A stretch of DNA of 5,382 nt, taken from positions 1 to 5,382 of the forward strand of contig QHOM01000094.1 in assembly GCA_003218785.1 (NCBI GenBank), in the 5' to 3' direction. The translations under genes and the position numbers were made by a program. This document shows, in pieces, positions 1-5,382 of this stretch (position 1 is its first letter; the number at the start of each line of letters is the position of its first letter). The notes beneath the pieces were generated by a model that saw only the letters and a program-made list of their open reading frames with translations, was not told the origin of the DNA and searched no databases. Source of the DNA: Verrucomicrobiota bacterium. GTDB taxonomy: Bacteria > Verrucomicrobiota > Verrucomicrobiia > Chthoniobacterales > UBA10450.

Positions 1-58
1 TCAGCCCTGAAGGTGTTTAGAAGCGCTGGCCACGATGCCTCTTACAGTCGTTGTCCTG

Positions 59-1759
59 CTAGAACGCGAAGTTGAGGCCGCTGCGGAACATTCCGAAATT
101 ATTTTCTGGCCCGTCGATCACACCGAAGCTCAAGTCGCTAGTCAAACCGATGTGTCGCGCGATTCGGAATTCGAGACCGGCTCCGAATTGGCCAAGCAAT
201 TTGGTCTCGCTACCAAAGTGATGCGTCTGAGCATGGACAGCGAACGCGTCCGGCGGTCCCTGCGTGTGAAGGACGTCCCTTTCGCCGCCGCCGAAAATCG
301 CACCGACACCGGCCCAGGCGTAGGGCGCAAAACGTGTGCAAGGAATTGGATAGCGCAATGTAAATATTCCTAAAACAGCGCCAATGGTGTGGTCGTGATT
401 GATTCTTTCACGAGTAAAAATCGGGATCGTCGGGTCCTCGAAGATATCGAAACCGTTTTTGCTGGCGGCCAGGGCAAATCCTTCAATGCCAAGGCCAAAG
501 TAGCGGTGGAAGAAATATTTGATGTCGCCGCCGCCGCCCCAGGCGTGGTCGCCACCAATGTAATGGTCGTAGGTGCCAAGCACAGGGTTGCCTTCACTGG
601 TACTTTGTACGACATCCACCAGCCAAAGATTAGGATTGTACTCGGTGTTGGTGAAAGCATAGGTGCCCCAGAGATTCACATTCCATTCGTTGTCGCCGTA
701 CCATTGGGGACACGGTGGCGGCGCGACCTGCTTCATTTCTTTTTCCGAATCTTTTCCCGGATCGCTATCGGCGCGGAGAACCTTGGTGAGGTAACGGAAC
801 CGCGTGGACACGGGCGCTTCGGCTTCGGCGTGTTCGGTACCGAAGAGCCAGGAAAAGGCGACAAAGACATCAGCCACCGGCGAGTCGTCGGTGCAGCCGA
901 ACAAGGGCGAGATATCCAGGCGAGTTTGCGGTGTTGGTTTCCACGCGATTGTTGGACCGATGGCAAAACTGTTCATGGGATCGCCCCGCGTGTCTTTGAC
1001 GGTGAAATTCTTATATTCCATTTCTACGCCGACTTTCAGGCGCTCGTTAGACAAGAGAATGGGAGTCATGACGCTCTGCGAGAAGCCCCATTCGCGGCCG
1101 CGGTCGCCGGTATTCTCCTTTTCGAAGAACCAGTTCATGGCCCACTCAAAGCGCTCGCCGAAATCCTGGGCGAGGAGCAAACGAAATTCGTAGGCATCGG
1201 GAACTTGGGGCGGTCCGCCCTCTTCTTCTTCTCCCTCTCCAGCAGGCGGTGGCGGTCCTTCTTCATGTCGAATCGTGCCGACACCGAATTTGTATTCTGC
1301 AAAGAGTGTTGGATTGAGCGGAATCTTGTTCCAATCAGCAAGAGCCCATCGTGCTTCCAGACTCACTGTCTCCGCGCCGCCAGCACCATTAAATCGTTCG
1401 AACTTTGATTCCGCGGCAACCCCAAAACGATACGGTAAACCCATTTCGATCTCTTGAGTGAAAAGATAATCGGGCGGCTCATGGCGGAACCCTTGGCCCT
1501 CAAAAATCTCGCCGAAGAAAAATGCCCATGGCGGCAATACGTAAGCATTCGTCAGGTTGGAGAACCGGCTGCGCGAAAATCCCGGTGGCGCGCCGTAGGC
1601 ACTGGGCACTTCCTCGCCGCTCACGACGACCTCTTGCTCGGAGGAAATAGCCGACTGCGCGCGGACCGACTGGTTGCTAGCAAAAAAAAGCAGGCATCCG
1701 CATGCAATAAACGGAACGAGGTGCCACGCGGTTCGACCGCGAAAGTGGGGTGTGATCAT
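59..1759 (-). CDS. Two-part outer-membrane beta-barrel protein (porin/transporter-like N-terminal barrel plus OmpA-like C-terminal barrel)
   Basis: The 566-residue product starts with a type I signal peptide: Arg-rich start, hydrophobic stretch about 12-28, likely cleavage after VRA near residue 34. Residues 60-310 alternate polar and aromatic segments typical of barrel strands and end in an FSWLFG-like strand, recalling the transporter/MetA-type outer-membrane family. A charged linker (about 308-355) leads to a second barrel-like part (about 356-566), rich in Gly-aromatic strands and ending in GLNFAF, a C-terminal Phe as expected for outer-membrane assembly. A Pro/Glu-rich insert (about 165-187) looks like a long acidic loop. 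Mature cysteines are at 289, 350 and 474; His clusters occur near 455-457 and 513-514. The ATG is the only plausible start: an in-frame TAA lies 9 nt upstream and no other start precedes the signal peptide. No clear Shine-Dalgarno is visible. The exact family and substrate are not recognised; metal-related function is only inferred from the adjacent regulators. Confidence 0.85.
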   Translation of the reverse strand: MITPHFRGRTAWHLVPFIACGCLLFFASNQSVRAQSAISSEQEVVVSGEEVPSAYGAPPGFSRSRFSNLTNAYVLPPWAFFFGEIFEGQGFRHEPPDYLFTQEIEMGLPYRFGVAAESKFERFNGAGGAETVSLEARWALADWNKIPLNPTLFAEYKFGVGTIRHEEGPPPPAGEGEEEEGGPPQVPDAYEFRLLLAQDFGERFEWAMNWFFEKENTGDRGREWGFSQSVMTPILLSNERLKVGVEMEYKNFTVKDTRGDPMNSFAIGPTIAWKPTPQTRLDISPLFGCTDDSPVADVFVAFSWLFGTEHAEAEAPVSTRFRYLTKVLRADSDPGKDSEKEMKQVAPPPCPQWYGDNEWNVNLWGTYAFTNTEYNPNLWLVDVVQSTSEGNPVLGTYDHYIGGDHAWGGGGDIKYFFHRYFGLGIEGFALAASKNGFDIFEDPTIPIFTRERINHDHTIGAVLGIFTLRYPIPCTRFAPYAWAGVGAIFGGGERDVLHTQGPPDAFAVHAQTHHFGSETKLLGQFGAGLEFRIARHIGLTSDLSFGVIDGPENNFGMFRSGLNFAF

Positions 1760-1780
1760 AGGTTGTTACTCATTTTGGCG

Positions 1781-1810
1781 GCCAATCATTACAAAATTGT
1801 AATGATTGGC
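1781..1810 (-). promoter_or_regulatory. Perfect 14-2-14 palindrome, candidate CusR/CopR-type operator of the barrel gene
   Basis: Both arms are perfect (GCCAATCATTACAA, AA centre, TTGTAATGATTGGC). The core ATTACAA-NN-TTGTAAT matches the E. coli CusR box core ATGACAA-NN-TTGTCAT except for one symmetric substitution per half, with the same 2-bp centre. It also resembles the TTACA-N4-TGTAA style of Pseudomonas cop boxes. The centre lies about 36 nt upstream of the barrel gene ATG, and a CusR-like regulator is encoded next door. On the minus strand a -10-like TACAAT (1801 to 1796) lies inside the palindrome. A second, TATGAT (1760 to 1755), overlaps the start codon, so the promoter position, and whether the site would activate or repress, cannot be decided. 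Operator function is inferred; the symmetry is seen directly. A transcribed hairpin is the alternative. Confidence 0.6.
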
Positions 1811-1852
1811 AAGAGAAATTTTTGGACAACCTAAACCTCTGGCGTGTGCACC

Positions 1853-1925
1853 CAGCCGACATGCTGTCAGCTGGTCCTTTGCGGCGGGTTTCAAACCCGC
1901 AGGACGCATAGGCAGCATGCCTATG
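1853..1925. repeat. Cluster of three small hairpins, REP-like intergenic element
   Basis: Three inverted repeats lie side by side. The first is 1853-1873, with 8-nt arms CAGCCGAC/GTCAGCTG around ATGCT; its one mismatch becomes a G-U pair in minus-strand RNA. The second is 1884-1900, GCGGGTTT-C-AAACCCGC. The third is 1907-1925, CATAGGC-AGCAT-GCCTATG. The last arm includes the stop codon of the sensor kinase gene (1921-1923). On the minus strand the cluster follows the kinase gene directly and could slow or end transcription or protect the 3' end, but no hairpin is followed by a U-run, so it is not a standard intrinsic terminator. The composition is that of dispersed palindromic repeats common in environmental genomes; copy number cannot be judged from one window. 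Confidence 0.5.
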
Positions 1926-3321
1926 TTCCGACAGGTTGCTTCGGGAAACTAAGCGTGACGGTTGTGCCGCGACCCACCTCGCTCTGAATCCTGGCGAATC
2001 CGCCGTGGAGTTCGACGATCGATTTTACCAGAGCCAGGCCCAGGCCTGCTCCATCGGAGCCGCGCGATGATTCGGCGCGGTAAAATCGATCGAACACGCG
2101 CGGCAAATGCTCTGGACCTATCCCGCAGCCATTATCGCTGACTGCGATCTGGAAATCGGCCGCGTGTTCGGCGAGCGCGATTTGAATTGAGCCGTTTTTC
2201 GGAGTGAAACGCAGCGCGTTATCGACCAGATTGCCAACCGCGCGCTCGAACAAGGCTGGGTCGGCATAAATCTGACCTTCGCCGCTGCAACTGATCGCAA
2301 CATGATGATCCTCGGCGATCGTTTGATAAAACGTCGCGATCTTTTCCACCGCCGCGCGACCATCGAATCGCGTCCGCTCGATCCGTTCGCGCGCCGCGTC
2401 AACGCGCGCGACGAAGAGCAAATTGTCAACGATTCCAGACAGCCGTTCGCATTCGGCAATGGTGGATTCGATCACTTCGCGATACTCGTGCGAGGTGCGA
2501 TCACGCGATAAGGCAACCTGCGCTTCGCCTAGGATATTGGCAATCGGCGTGCGGAGCTCGTGGGCGAGGTCTGCAGAAAATTGAGAGAGCCGTGTAAACG
2601 AAGCCTCGAGCCGGGCCAGCATGTCGTCGAAAGCAACCGCGAGCGGCTGGAGCTCGCGCGGCCAATTGGCCGGCGCCACGCGTTCGCTGAGATGAGTCGG
2701 GCCGATGCGTTCGAGCGAATCCGTCATTTCTCCGAGCGGACGCAAACCACGCTTGGTGACCGTGATTGCGATCAGAGCCGAGGCAACCATGCTGCCCGCC
2801 AGCACGACGACGAGCAAAACGCCGAACTTTCTTTCGACTTGTTCGTCGCTCGACCGGTCCTGCGCCACCTGGATGGTGTAAGTGCGGCCGGCGGCCTCTT
2901 CATTTACGGCGATTAACGAAAACAACCTCGCGCCCGCGCGATAATCTCGTCGGCTGCGAACAGACGATATCGATCTTTGCGCGGGTGGAAAGACACCCGA
3001 GGCCAGCAAACGATCCATTCCAGGCGTTTCTGTCACGGTGCGGCCTTCGGAATCGAGAACTCTTATCCAATAAGGAGCACGTTCGCCGGCGTGGTGGGCT
3101 TTCAATTCTTGGCCGAAAATTTTTGGCCCACTTTCGTTGAAGTCCGCGCTCAAGGCAGAGATCTTGTCAGCCAGGATCGCGTTGTCTTCCGCGAACGCGT
3201 GTCGAACAACGATCCAATAAAACACGCCGAGCCCGCAGGAAAGCAACAGCGTCGCGGCCAGCGTAAAAAGCACGATAAGCTGCGACGCGATCGAGCGCGG
3301 TTCAGTGCGCTTTGAGAACAT
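1921..3321 (-). CDS. Sensor histidine kinase, heavy-metal (CusS/CopS-like) type
   Basis: This 466-residue inner-membrane kinase is the partner of the regulator encoded just upstream. Its order is: membrane segment about 14-37, periplasmic sensor about 38-165, second membrane segment about 167-188, HAMP about 189-242, then HisKA with H-box FSADLAHELRTP (phospho-acceptor His254). The ATPase domain follows, with N-box NLVDNALRFTP (364-374), G1 DNGCGIG (396-402), F-box FDRFYR (410-415) and G2 GAGLGLA (424-430), so all catalytic motifs are intact. The sensor contains the PYWIRVLDSEGR...TPGM pattern (83-102) usual in heavy-metal sensor kinases and has His41, His76 and His77 as possible ligands; no cysteine is present in it. 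The ATG overlaps the regulator gene by 20 bp, which suggests translational coupling and supports this start. The ligand is not proven: copper or silver is the family-based guess. The stop codon lies within a small hairpin. Confidence 0.93.
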   Translation of the reverse strand: MFSKRTEPRSIASQLIVLFTLAATLLLSCGLGVFYWIVVRHAFAEDNAILADKISALSADFNESGPKIFGQELKAHHAGERAPYWIRVLDSEGRTVTETPGMDRLLASGVFPPAQRSISSVRSRRDYRAGARLFSLIAVNEEAAGRTYTIQVAQDRSSDEQVERKFGVLLVVVLAGSMVASALIAITVTKRGLRPLGEMTDSLERIGPTHLSERVAPANWPRELQPLAVAFDDMLARLEASFTRLSQFSADLAHELRTPIANILGEAQVALSRDRTSHEYREVIESTIAECERLSGIVDNLLFVARVDAARERIERTRFDGRAAVEKIATFYQTIAEDHHVAISCSGEGQIYADPALFERAVGNLVDNALRFTPKNGSIQIALAEHAADFQIAVSDNGCGIGPEHLPRVFDRFYRAESSRGSDGAGLGLALVKSIVELHGGFARIQSEVGRGTTVTLSFPKQPVGT

Positions 3322-3973
3322 AACCTACGCCGCGAATCGTATGAACCAGTCTGGTTTTAAACGGATCGTCCACCTTCGCCCGCAAGCGGCGCACCACCAC
3401 ATCCACGACGTTGGTATTGGTTTTGAACCCGATGTCCCATACGCGTTCTGCGATTTCAGCGCGCGATACAACTTCGCCGGCCGAGCGAACCAGATGAGCC
3501 AGGAGAAGGAACTCCTTGGGCGTGAGATTGAGCGGCACGCCGGAACGAACCGCCTTGTGCCGCTGCATGTCGATTTCCAAATCGTCGATGCGCAAATGTT
3601 CTACCTGTCGCTCGGGATTGCGCCGCAATACCGAGCGCACCCGGGCGAGCAGCTCCGAAAACGCGAATGGCTTTACCAGATAATCATCGGCGCCCAATTC
3701 GAGTCCTTTCACCCGGTCGCGCACACTGTCGCGGGCGGTAAGAAAAAGAATGGGCGTACGAATCCCGTCGCGCCGCAGTTCCGCTACTACCTCCCAGCCA
3801 TCTTTGTTTGGCAACATGACATCGACGATAAGAAGATCGAGCTTGATCGCATGCGCGCGCTCCAAACCGGTTTCACCATCCCGCGCAAGATCGACAACGA
3901 AACCGACCTCCCGCAGGCCTTTTGCCAGAAAAGCCGCCGTTTTCGTTTCGTCCTCGATCACCAGAATGCGCAT
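3302..3973 (-). CDS. OmpR-family response regulator, CusR/CopR heavy-metal type
   Basis: The 223-residue protein has the normal length of the family. The receiver domain (1-115) keeps the acidic pair E7/D8, phospho-acceptor D51 in IVDVMLP, T79 and K101 in the KPF motif. The stretch VKGLELGADDYLVKPFAF is nearly the same as in E. coli CusR as I remember it. The winged-helix DNA-binding domain (about 127-222) includes LTPKEF, the recognition-helix region VWDIGFKTNTNVVDVVVRRLR and the final hairpin TIRGVGYVL, again typical of CusR/CopR/IrlR rather than PhoB or KdpE. The kinase gene begins inside its last codons. The 74 bp upstream contain a TTGACA (4034 to 4029, minus strand) without a convincing -10 and no palindrome like that at 1781-1810, so it may be co-transcribed with the disulfide genes. 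The true inducer and target genes are not visible. Confidence 0.95.
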   Translation of the reverse strand: MRILVIEDETKTAAFLAKGLREVGFVVDLARDGETGLERAHAIKLDLLIVDVMLPNKDGWEVVAELRRDGIRTPILFLTARDSVRDRVKGLELGADDYLVKPFAFSELLARVRSVLRRNPERQVEHLRIDDLEIDMQRHKAVRSGVPLNLTPKEFLLLAHLVRSAGEVVSRAEIAERVWDIGFKTNTNVVDVVVRRLRAKVDDPFKTRLVHTIRGVGYVLKAH

Positions 3974-4047
3974 CGCCTTATGTACTTAAGCCATCGTTTG
4001 AAATGAAGCCACCGCCCGCCGGCCCACTTGTCAATGGCTGGCACCTA

Positions 4048-4503
4048 CTAGGCCTGCGCGTCCTGGGATTCTAATGATTCGCGCGAAGGCGGAACAGCAA
4101 TCAGCAACCCGGCGAGCAAGAATGTGACCGCCGCCGAGAACAGACAGTAGCGACAGTACGCGTGCAGCAGGAAGGCCTGCACATACAGCAGCCAAAGCGT
4201 AACGAGAAACATCGCACCGATGGTCAGAATGAGAAATGCTCGTGCGCGCACGTAACCGAAAGCCGCGAACGTGGCGAAGCTGAATACGCTGAAGTAAGCC
4301 AGGGTGCCGAACAGAGCTACCGGAATTCCACCAACCTTCGCATACGAGCTGCCCAGCACACGGAAACAATCTGGCGATCCTCCGCAGACGAGCGTCTCGC
4401 CTGTCAACGCCTGCACAGCCAGATAAGTTGCGTCCGCCAGCCCCGCCAGCGAAACGATCGCGGCGACCGTATAAAGAATGGTTCGAAATCGCGATACGGT
4501 CAT
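4048..4503 (-). CDS. Vitamin K epoxide reductase (VKOR) family membrane protein, DsbB-like quinone reductase
   Basis: The 151-residue protein has about four membrane segments (roughly 8-30, 57-80, 86-108, 112-137). It has the full VKOR signature: loop cysteines Cys40 and Cys46, conserved Ser52 six residues after Cys46, the SYAKVGGIP motif (53-61) and the redox pair Cys117-Arg-Tyr-Cys120 at the start of the last segment. In bacteria lacking DsbB these proteins reoxidise a DsbA-like partner through the loop cysteines and pass electrons to quinone. The thioredoxin domain fused to many bacterial VKORs is absent. A separate thioredoxin-fold oxidase is encoded only 4 bp upstream, which fits a two-gene relay. 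The start codon lacks a clear Shine-Dalgarno, so translation may be coupled to the preceding gene. The family is secure; the quinone type and the direct partner are inferred. Confidence 0.93.
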   Translation of the reverse strand: MTVSRFRTILYTVAAIVSLAGLADATYLAVQALTGETLVCGGSPDCFRVLGSSYAKVGGIPVALFGTLAYFSVFSFATFAAFGYVRARAFLILTIGAMFLVTLWLLYVQAFLLHAYCRYCLFSAAVTFLLAGLLIAVPPSRESLESQDAQA

Positions 4504-4507
4504 TTGG

Positions 4508-5170
4508 TTACGACTTTTGCTTTAGCGCCGCATCGATACTGGCACGAAGGCCATCCGGTGTTCTATCATTCGGGCCCAACTGGCGATTATTGATAAAAAC
4601 GGTTGGAGTGCTCTGTACCCCGAGCGAATCACCGCGCTCGTGATCGGACTCCACTCGCGCTTTGGTCTTTTCTTCATCCATGTCCTTTTTGAACTGATCG
4701 AGATTGAGCCCGATCATTCCCGCATAAGAATCGAACAATTCACGCACGTTGTCGGCTTTGCTCCAAACCGCTTGCTCGCGATAAAGCACGTCATGCATCT
4801 CCCAAAAGCGGCCTTGCAGACCGGCGGCTTCCGCAGCCAGCGCGGCTTCGCGCGCGTACTTGTGATTCGGGAGCGGAAAGTTGCGAAAGACAAGGCGCAA
4901 ACGCGGACCGTACTCTTTCACGAGCTCGTCAATGAAAACGGCGATACTGCCACAGGGCGGGCACTGGAAATCGCCGAATTCTTCCAGCGTAACCGGCGCG
5001 TCCGGGTTGCCACGAATGTGCATCGATTCGGCGCCGCCTTTTCCGGGCAGGACCTTATCTTCGGGAATAGTGAGAAGCTGCGGCCGCTTTGCCCGATAGA
5101 GCATCGCTCCGCTTCCGAGGGTGGCCATTGCGATCCCACCAACAATAATAAAAGGCAGATAGCGTTTCAT
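4508..5170 (-). CDS. DsbA-like thiol:disulfide oxidoreductase, membrane-anchored or periplasmic
   Basis: The 220-residue product has an N-terminal hydrophobic segment (about 5-25) followed by Arg/Lys residues, most likely an uncleaved anchor with the rest facing the periplasm. A thioredoxin-fold domain of the DsbA/Thioredoxin_4 type spans about 52-218. The EEFGDFQCPPC stretch contains the active-site pair Cys70-Pro-Pro-Cys73, the cis-Pro loop is STPTVFINN (Pro189), and a helical insert lies between (about 103-180). These are its only cysteines, so it appears dedicated to one redox pair. The strand LVFRNFPLPNHKYAREAALAAEAA is typical of this family. Its likely role is to introduce disulfides into exported proteins and to be reoxidised by the VKOR protein encoded 4 bp downstream. 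A possible promoter with an inverted repeat lies 18-49 nt upstream. Isomerase activity or a narrower substrate range cannot be excluded. Confidence 0.93.
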   Translation of the reverse strand: MKRYLPFIIVGGIAMATLGSGAMLYRAKRPQLLTIPEDKVLPGKGGAESMHIRGNPDAPVTLEEFGDFQCPPCGSIAVFIDELVKEYGPRLRLVFRNFPLPNHKYAREAALAAEAAGLQGRFWEMHDVLYREQAVWSKADNVRELFDSYAGMIGLNLDQFKKDMDEEKTKARVESDHERGDSLGVQSTPTVFINNRQLGPNDRTPDGLRASIDAALKQKS

Positions 5171-5187
5171 GGCTAAGACGAGCGGAG

Positions 5188-5216
5188 AATTTTCGACGCA
5201 ACGATTGAATCGTCAA
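5188..5216 (-). promoter_or_regulatory. Possible sigma-70-like promoter of the oxidase-VKOR genes
   Basis: On the minus strand a TTGACG (5216 to 5211, five of six to the -35 consensus) is followed after 17 bp by AAAATT (5193 to 5188), a poor -10 match. Transcription would start about 10 nt before the oxidase ATG, giving a very short leader, in keeping with the lack of a Shine-Dalgarno. An inverted repeat fills the spacer. The -35 and spacing are good but the -10 is weak, so this is only a candidate. Confidence 0.3.
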
Positions 5217-5219
5217 GTC
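5195..5219. promoter_or_regulatory. Imperfect 12-1-12 inverted repeat, candidate operator upstream of the DsbA-like gene
   Basis: The inner six bases are perfectly symmetric (ACGATT-G-AATCGT, 5201-5213) and the outer bases extend it to 9 of 12 matching pairs. It lies 25-49 nt before the oxidase start and within the possible promoter spacer, where a bound regulator would block or adjust transcription. Its sequence is unlike the palindrome at 1781-1810, so if real it would be bound by a different factor. Chance occurrence is possible. Confidence 0.3.
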
Positions 5220-5234
5220 AGCACCCGATTTAAC

Positions 5235-5264
5235 CACGAATGAACACGAATGCAGACGAAGAAG
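5235..5264. repeat. Three degenerate 10-bp direct repeats of the CACGAATGAA type
   Basis: The units are CACGAATGAA (5235-5244), CACGAATGCA (5245-5254) and the more diverged GACGAAGAAG (5255-5264). They are non-coding, lie between the oxidase gene and the larger inverted repeat, and share the CGAAT word with it. I remember similar CACGAATG strings between genes in Verrucomicrobiota and other environmental genomes; their function is unknown to me. Confidence 0.6.
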
Positions 5265-5274
5265 GAGAAGATTT

Positions 5275-5356
5275 GCCCGCGAATCACGCGAATAGACGCG
5301 AATATAAAGGCAGGTGGATATAATTCCATTCGCGTTAATTCGCGTCATTCGCGGGC
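5275..5356. repeat. Large inverted repeat with 29-bp arms made of CGCGAAT units
   Basis: The left arm (5275-5303) and right arm (5328-5356) match at 26 of 29 positions when one is reversed, with a 24-nt loop. The outer ten bases, GCCCGCGAAT, are perfect. Each arm is itself built from three CGCGAAT words spaced 9-10 bp apart, so the element is a tandem repeat folded into a palindrome. On the plus strand the right arm is followed six bases later by TTTTTT (5363-5368), so it could act as a terminator for a plus-strand gene beyond the window; no such gene is visible. It could equally be a dispersed REP- or MITE-like element; no transposase or clear target duplication is seen. Confidence 0.7.
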
Positions 5357-5382
5357 AGCCAATTTTTTGTTTTGCTATACTG

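Noticed and set aside
1..33. Short minus-strand GTG frame with an AAGAGG upstream
   Set aside because: It encodes only ten residues before TGA, too short to call a gene.
389..1408. Plus-strand reading frame of 339 codons
   Set aside because: It is wholly antisense to the barrel gene, whose protein has a signal peptide and barrel strands. The plus-strand product has no recognisable domain and arises from codon bias of the real gene.
1696..1702. Possible lipoprotein signal in the barrel protein (FIAC ending at Cys20)
   Set aside because: The -3 residue is Phe rather than Leu/Val/Ile, the hydrophobic stretch continues past the cysteine, and a normal VRA cleavage site follows, so signal peptidase I is more likely.
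1756..1773. Five-codon mini-frame (MSNNL) ending in an ATGA overlap with the barrel start
   Set aside because: It could be a leader for coupled translation, but it has no Shine-Dalgarno, and such short frames arise easily by chance.
1781..1818. Palindrome as an intrinsic terminator
   Set aside because: On the minus strand no U-run follows it. On the plus strand T-rich sequence begins only about eight bases later, and there is no plus-strand gene to end.
3305..4006. Plus-strand reading frame of 233 codons
   Set aside because: It is the mirror of the response regulator gene, which has all receiver and winged-helix motifs. The mirror protein shows no family features.
4029..4034. TTGACA on the minus strand between the VKOR and regulator genes
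   Set aside because: It is a perfect -35 hexamer, but the base run 17 bp downstream (TGGCTT) is not a credible -10, so no promoter is called.
4640..5176. Plus-strand reading frame of 178 codons
   Set aside because: It is antisense to the DsbA-like gene with its CPPC and cis-Pro motifs, and has no domain of its own.
5235..5356. CRISPR array
   Set aside because: Units are only 9-10 bp with almost no spacers between them and partly in inverted order, and no cas genes are present.

Overview
The window holds five genes, all read from the minus strand, so transcription runs from right to left. In that order they are: a membrane-anchored DsbA-like thiol oxidase (5170-4508), a stand-alone VKOR-family membrane protein (4503-4048), an OmpR-family response regulator of the CusR/CopR heavy-metal type (3973-3302), its HAMP-containing sensor histidine kinase (3321-1921) and a large two-part outer-membrane beta-barrel protein (1759-59). 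No tRNA, rRNA, CRISPR, transposase or integrase was seen. The long plus-strand reading frames are antisense shadows of these genes.

The organism is a Gram-negative (diderm) bacterium, because the window encodes a signal-peptide-bearing outer-membrane barrel and an extracytoplasmic disulfide pathway. GC content is moderate to high by eye. Ribosome-binding sites are weak throughout. The intergenic DNA carries short CACGAATG / CGCGAAT repeats and small GC-rich hairpins of a kind I remember from soil Verrucomicrobiota (Chthoniobacter/Udaeobacter-like) and related environmental genomes. That taxonomic guess is inference from memory, not a search result.

Layout: positions 1-58 are the non-coding 3' flank of the barrel gene; any next gene lies outside the window. 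The 161-bp gap 1760-1920 has two parts. A perfect 14-2-14 palindrome (1781-1810) lies just upstream of the barrel gene, and a cluster of three small hairpins (1853-1925) sits at the 3' end of the kinase gene and reaches into its stop codon. The regulator and kinase genes overlap by 20 bp. The oxidase and VKOR genes are 4 bp apart. Only 74 bp separate the VKOR and regulator genes, so all four could be one transcript. The last 212 bp (5171-5382) are gene-free and hold a possible promoter/operator for the oxidase, a short direct-repeat run and a large inverted repeat.

Working model: DsbA and VKOR form an oxidant-quinone disulfide relay. The two-component system resembles copper/silver sensors. 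The core of the palindrome upstream of the barrel gene has the same form and spacing as the E. coli CusR box (ATGACAA-NN-TTGTCAT versus ATTACAA-AA-TTGTAAT here). The window may therefore be a metal- or redox-responsive envelope module in which the regulator controls the adjacent barrel gene. The enzyme and regulator families are clear; the regulatory link and the role of the barrel are inference.
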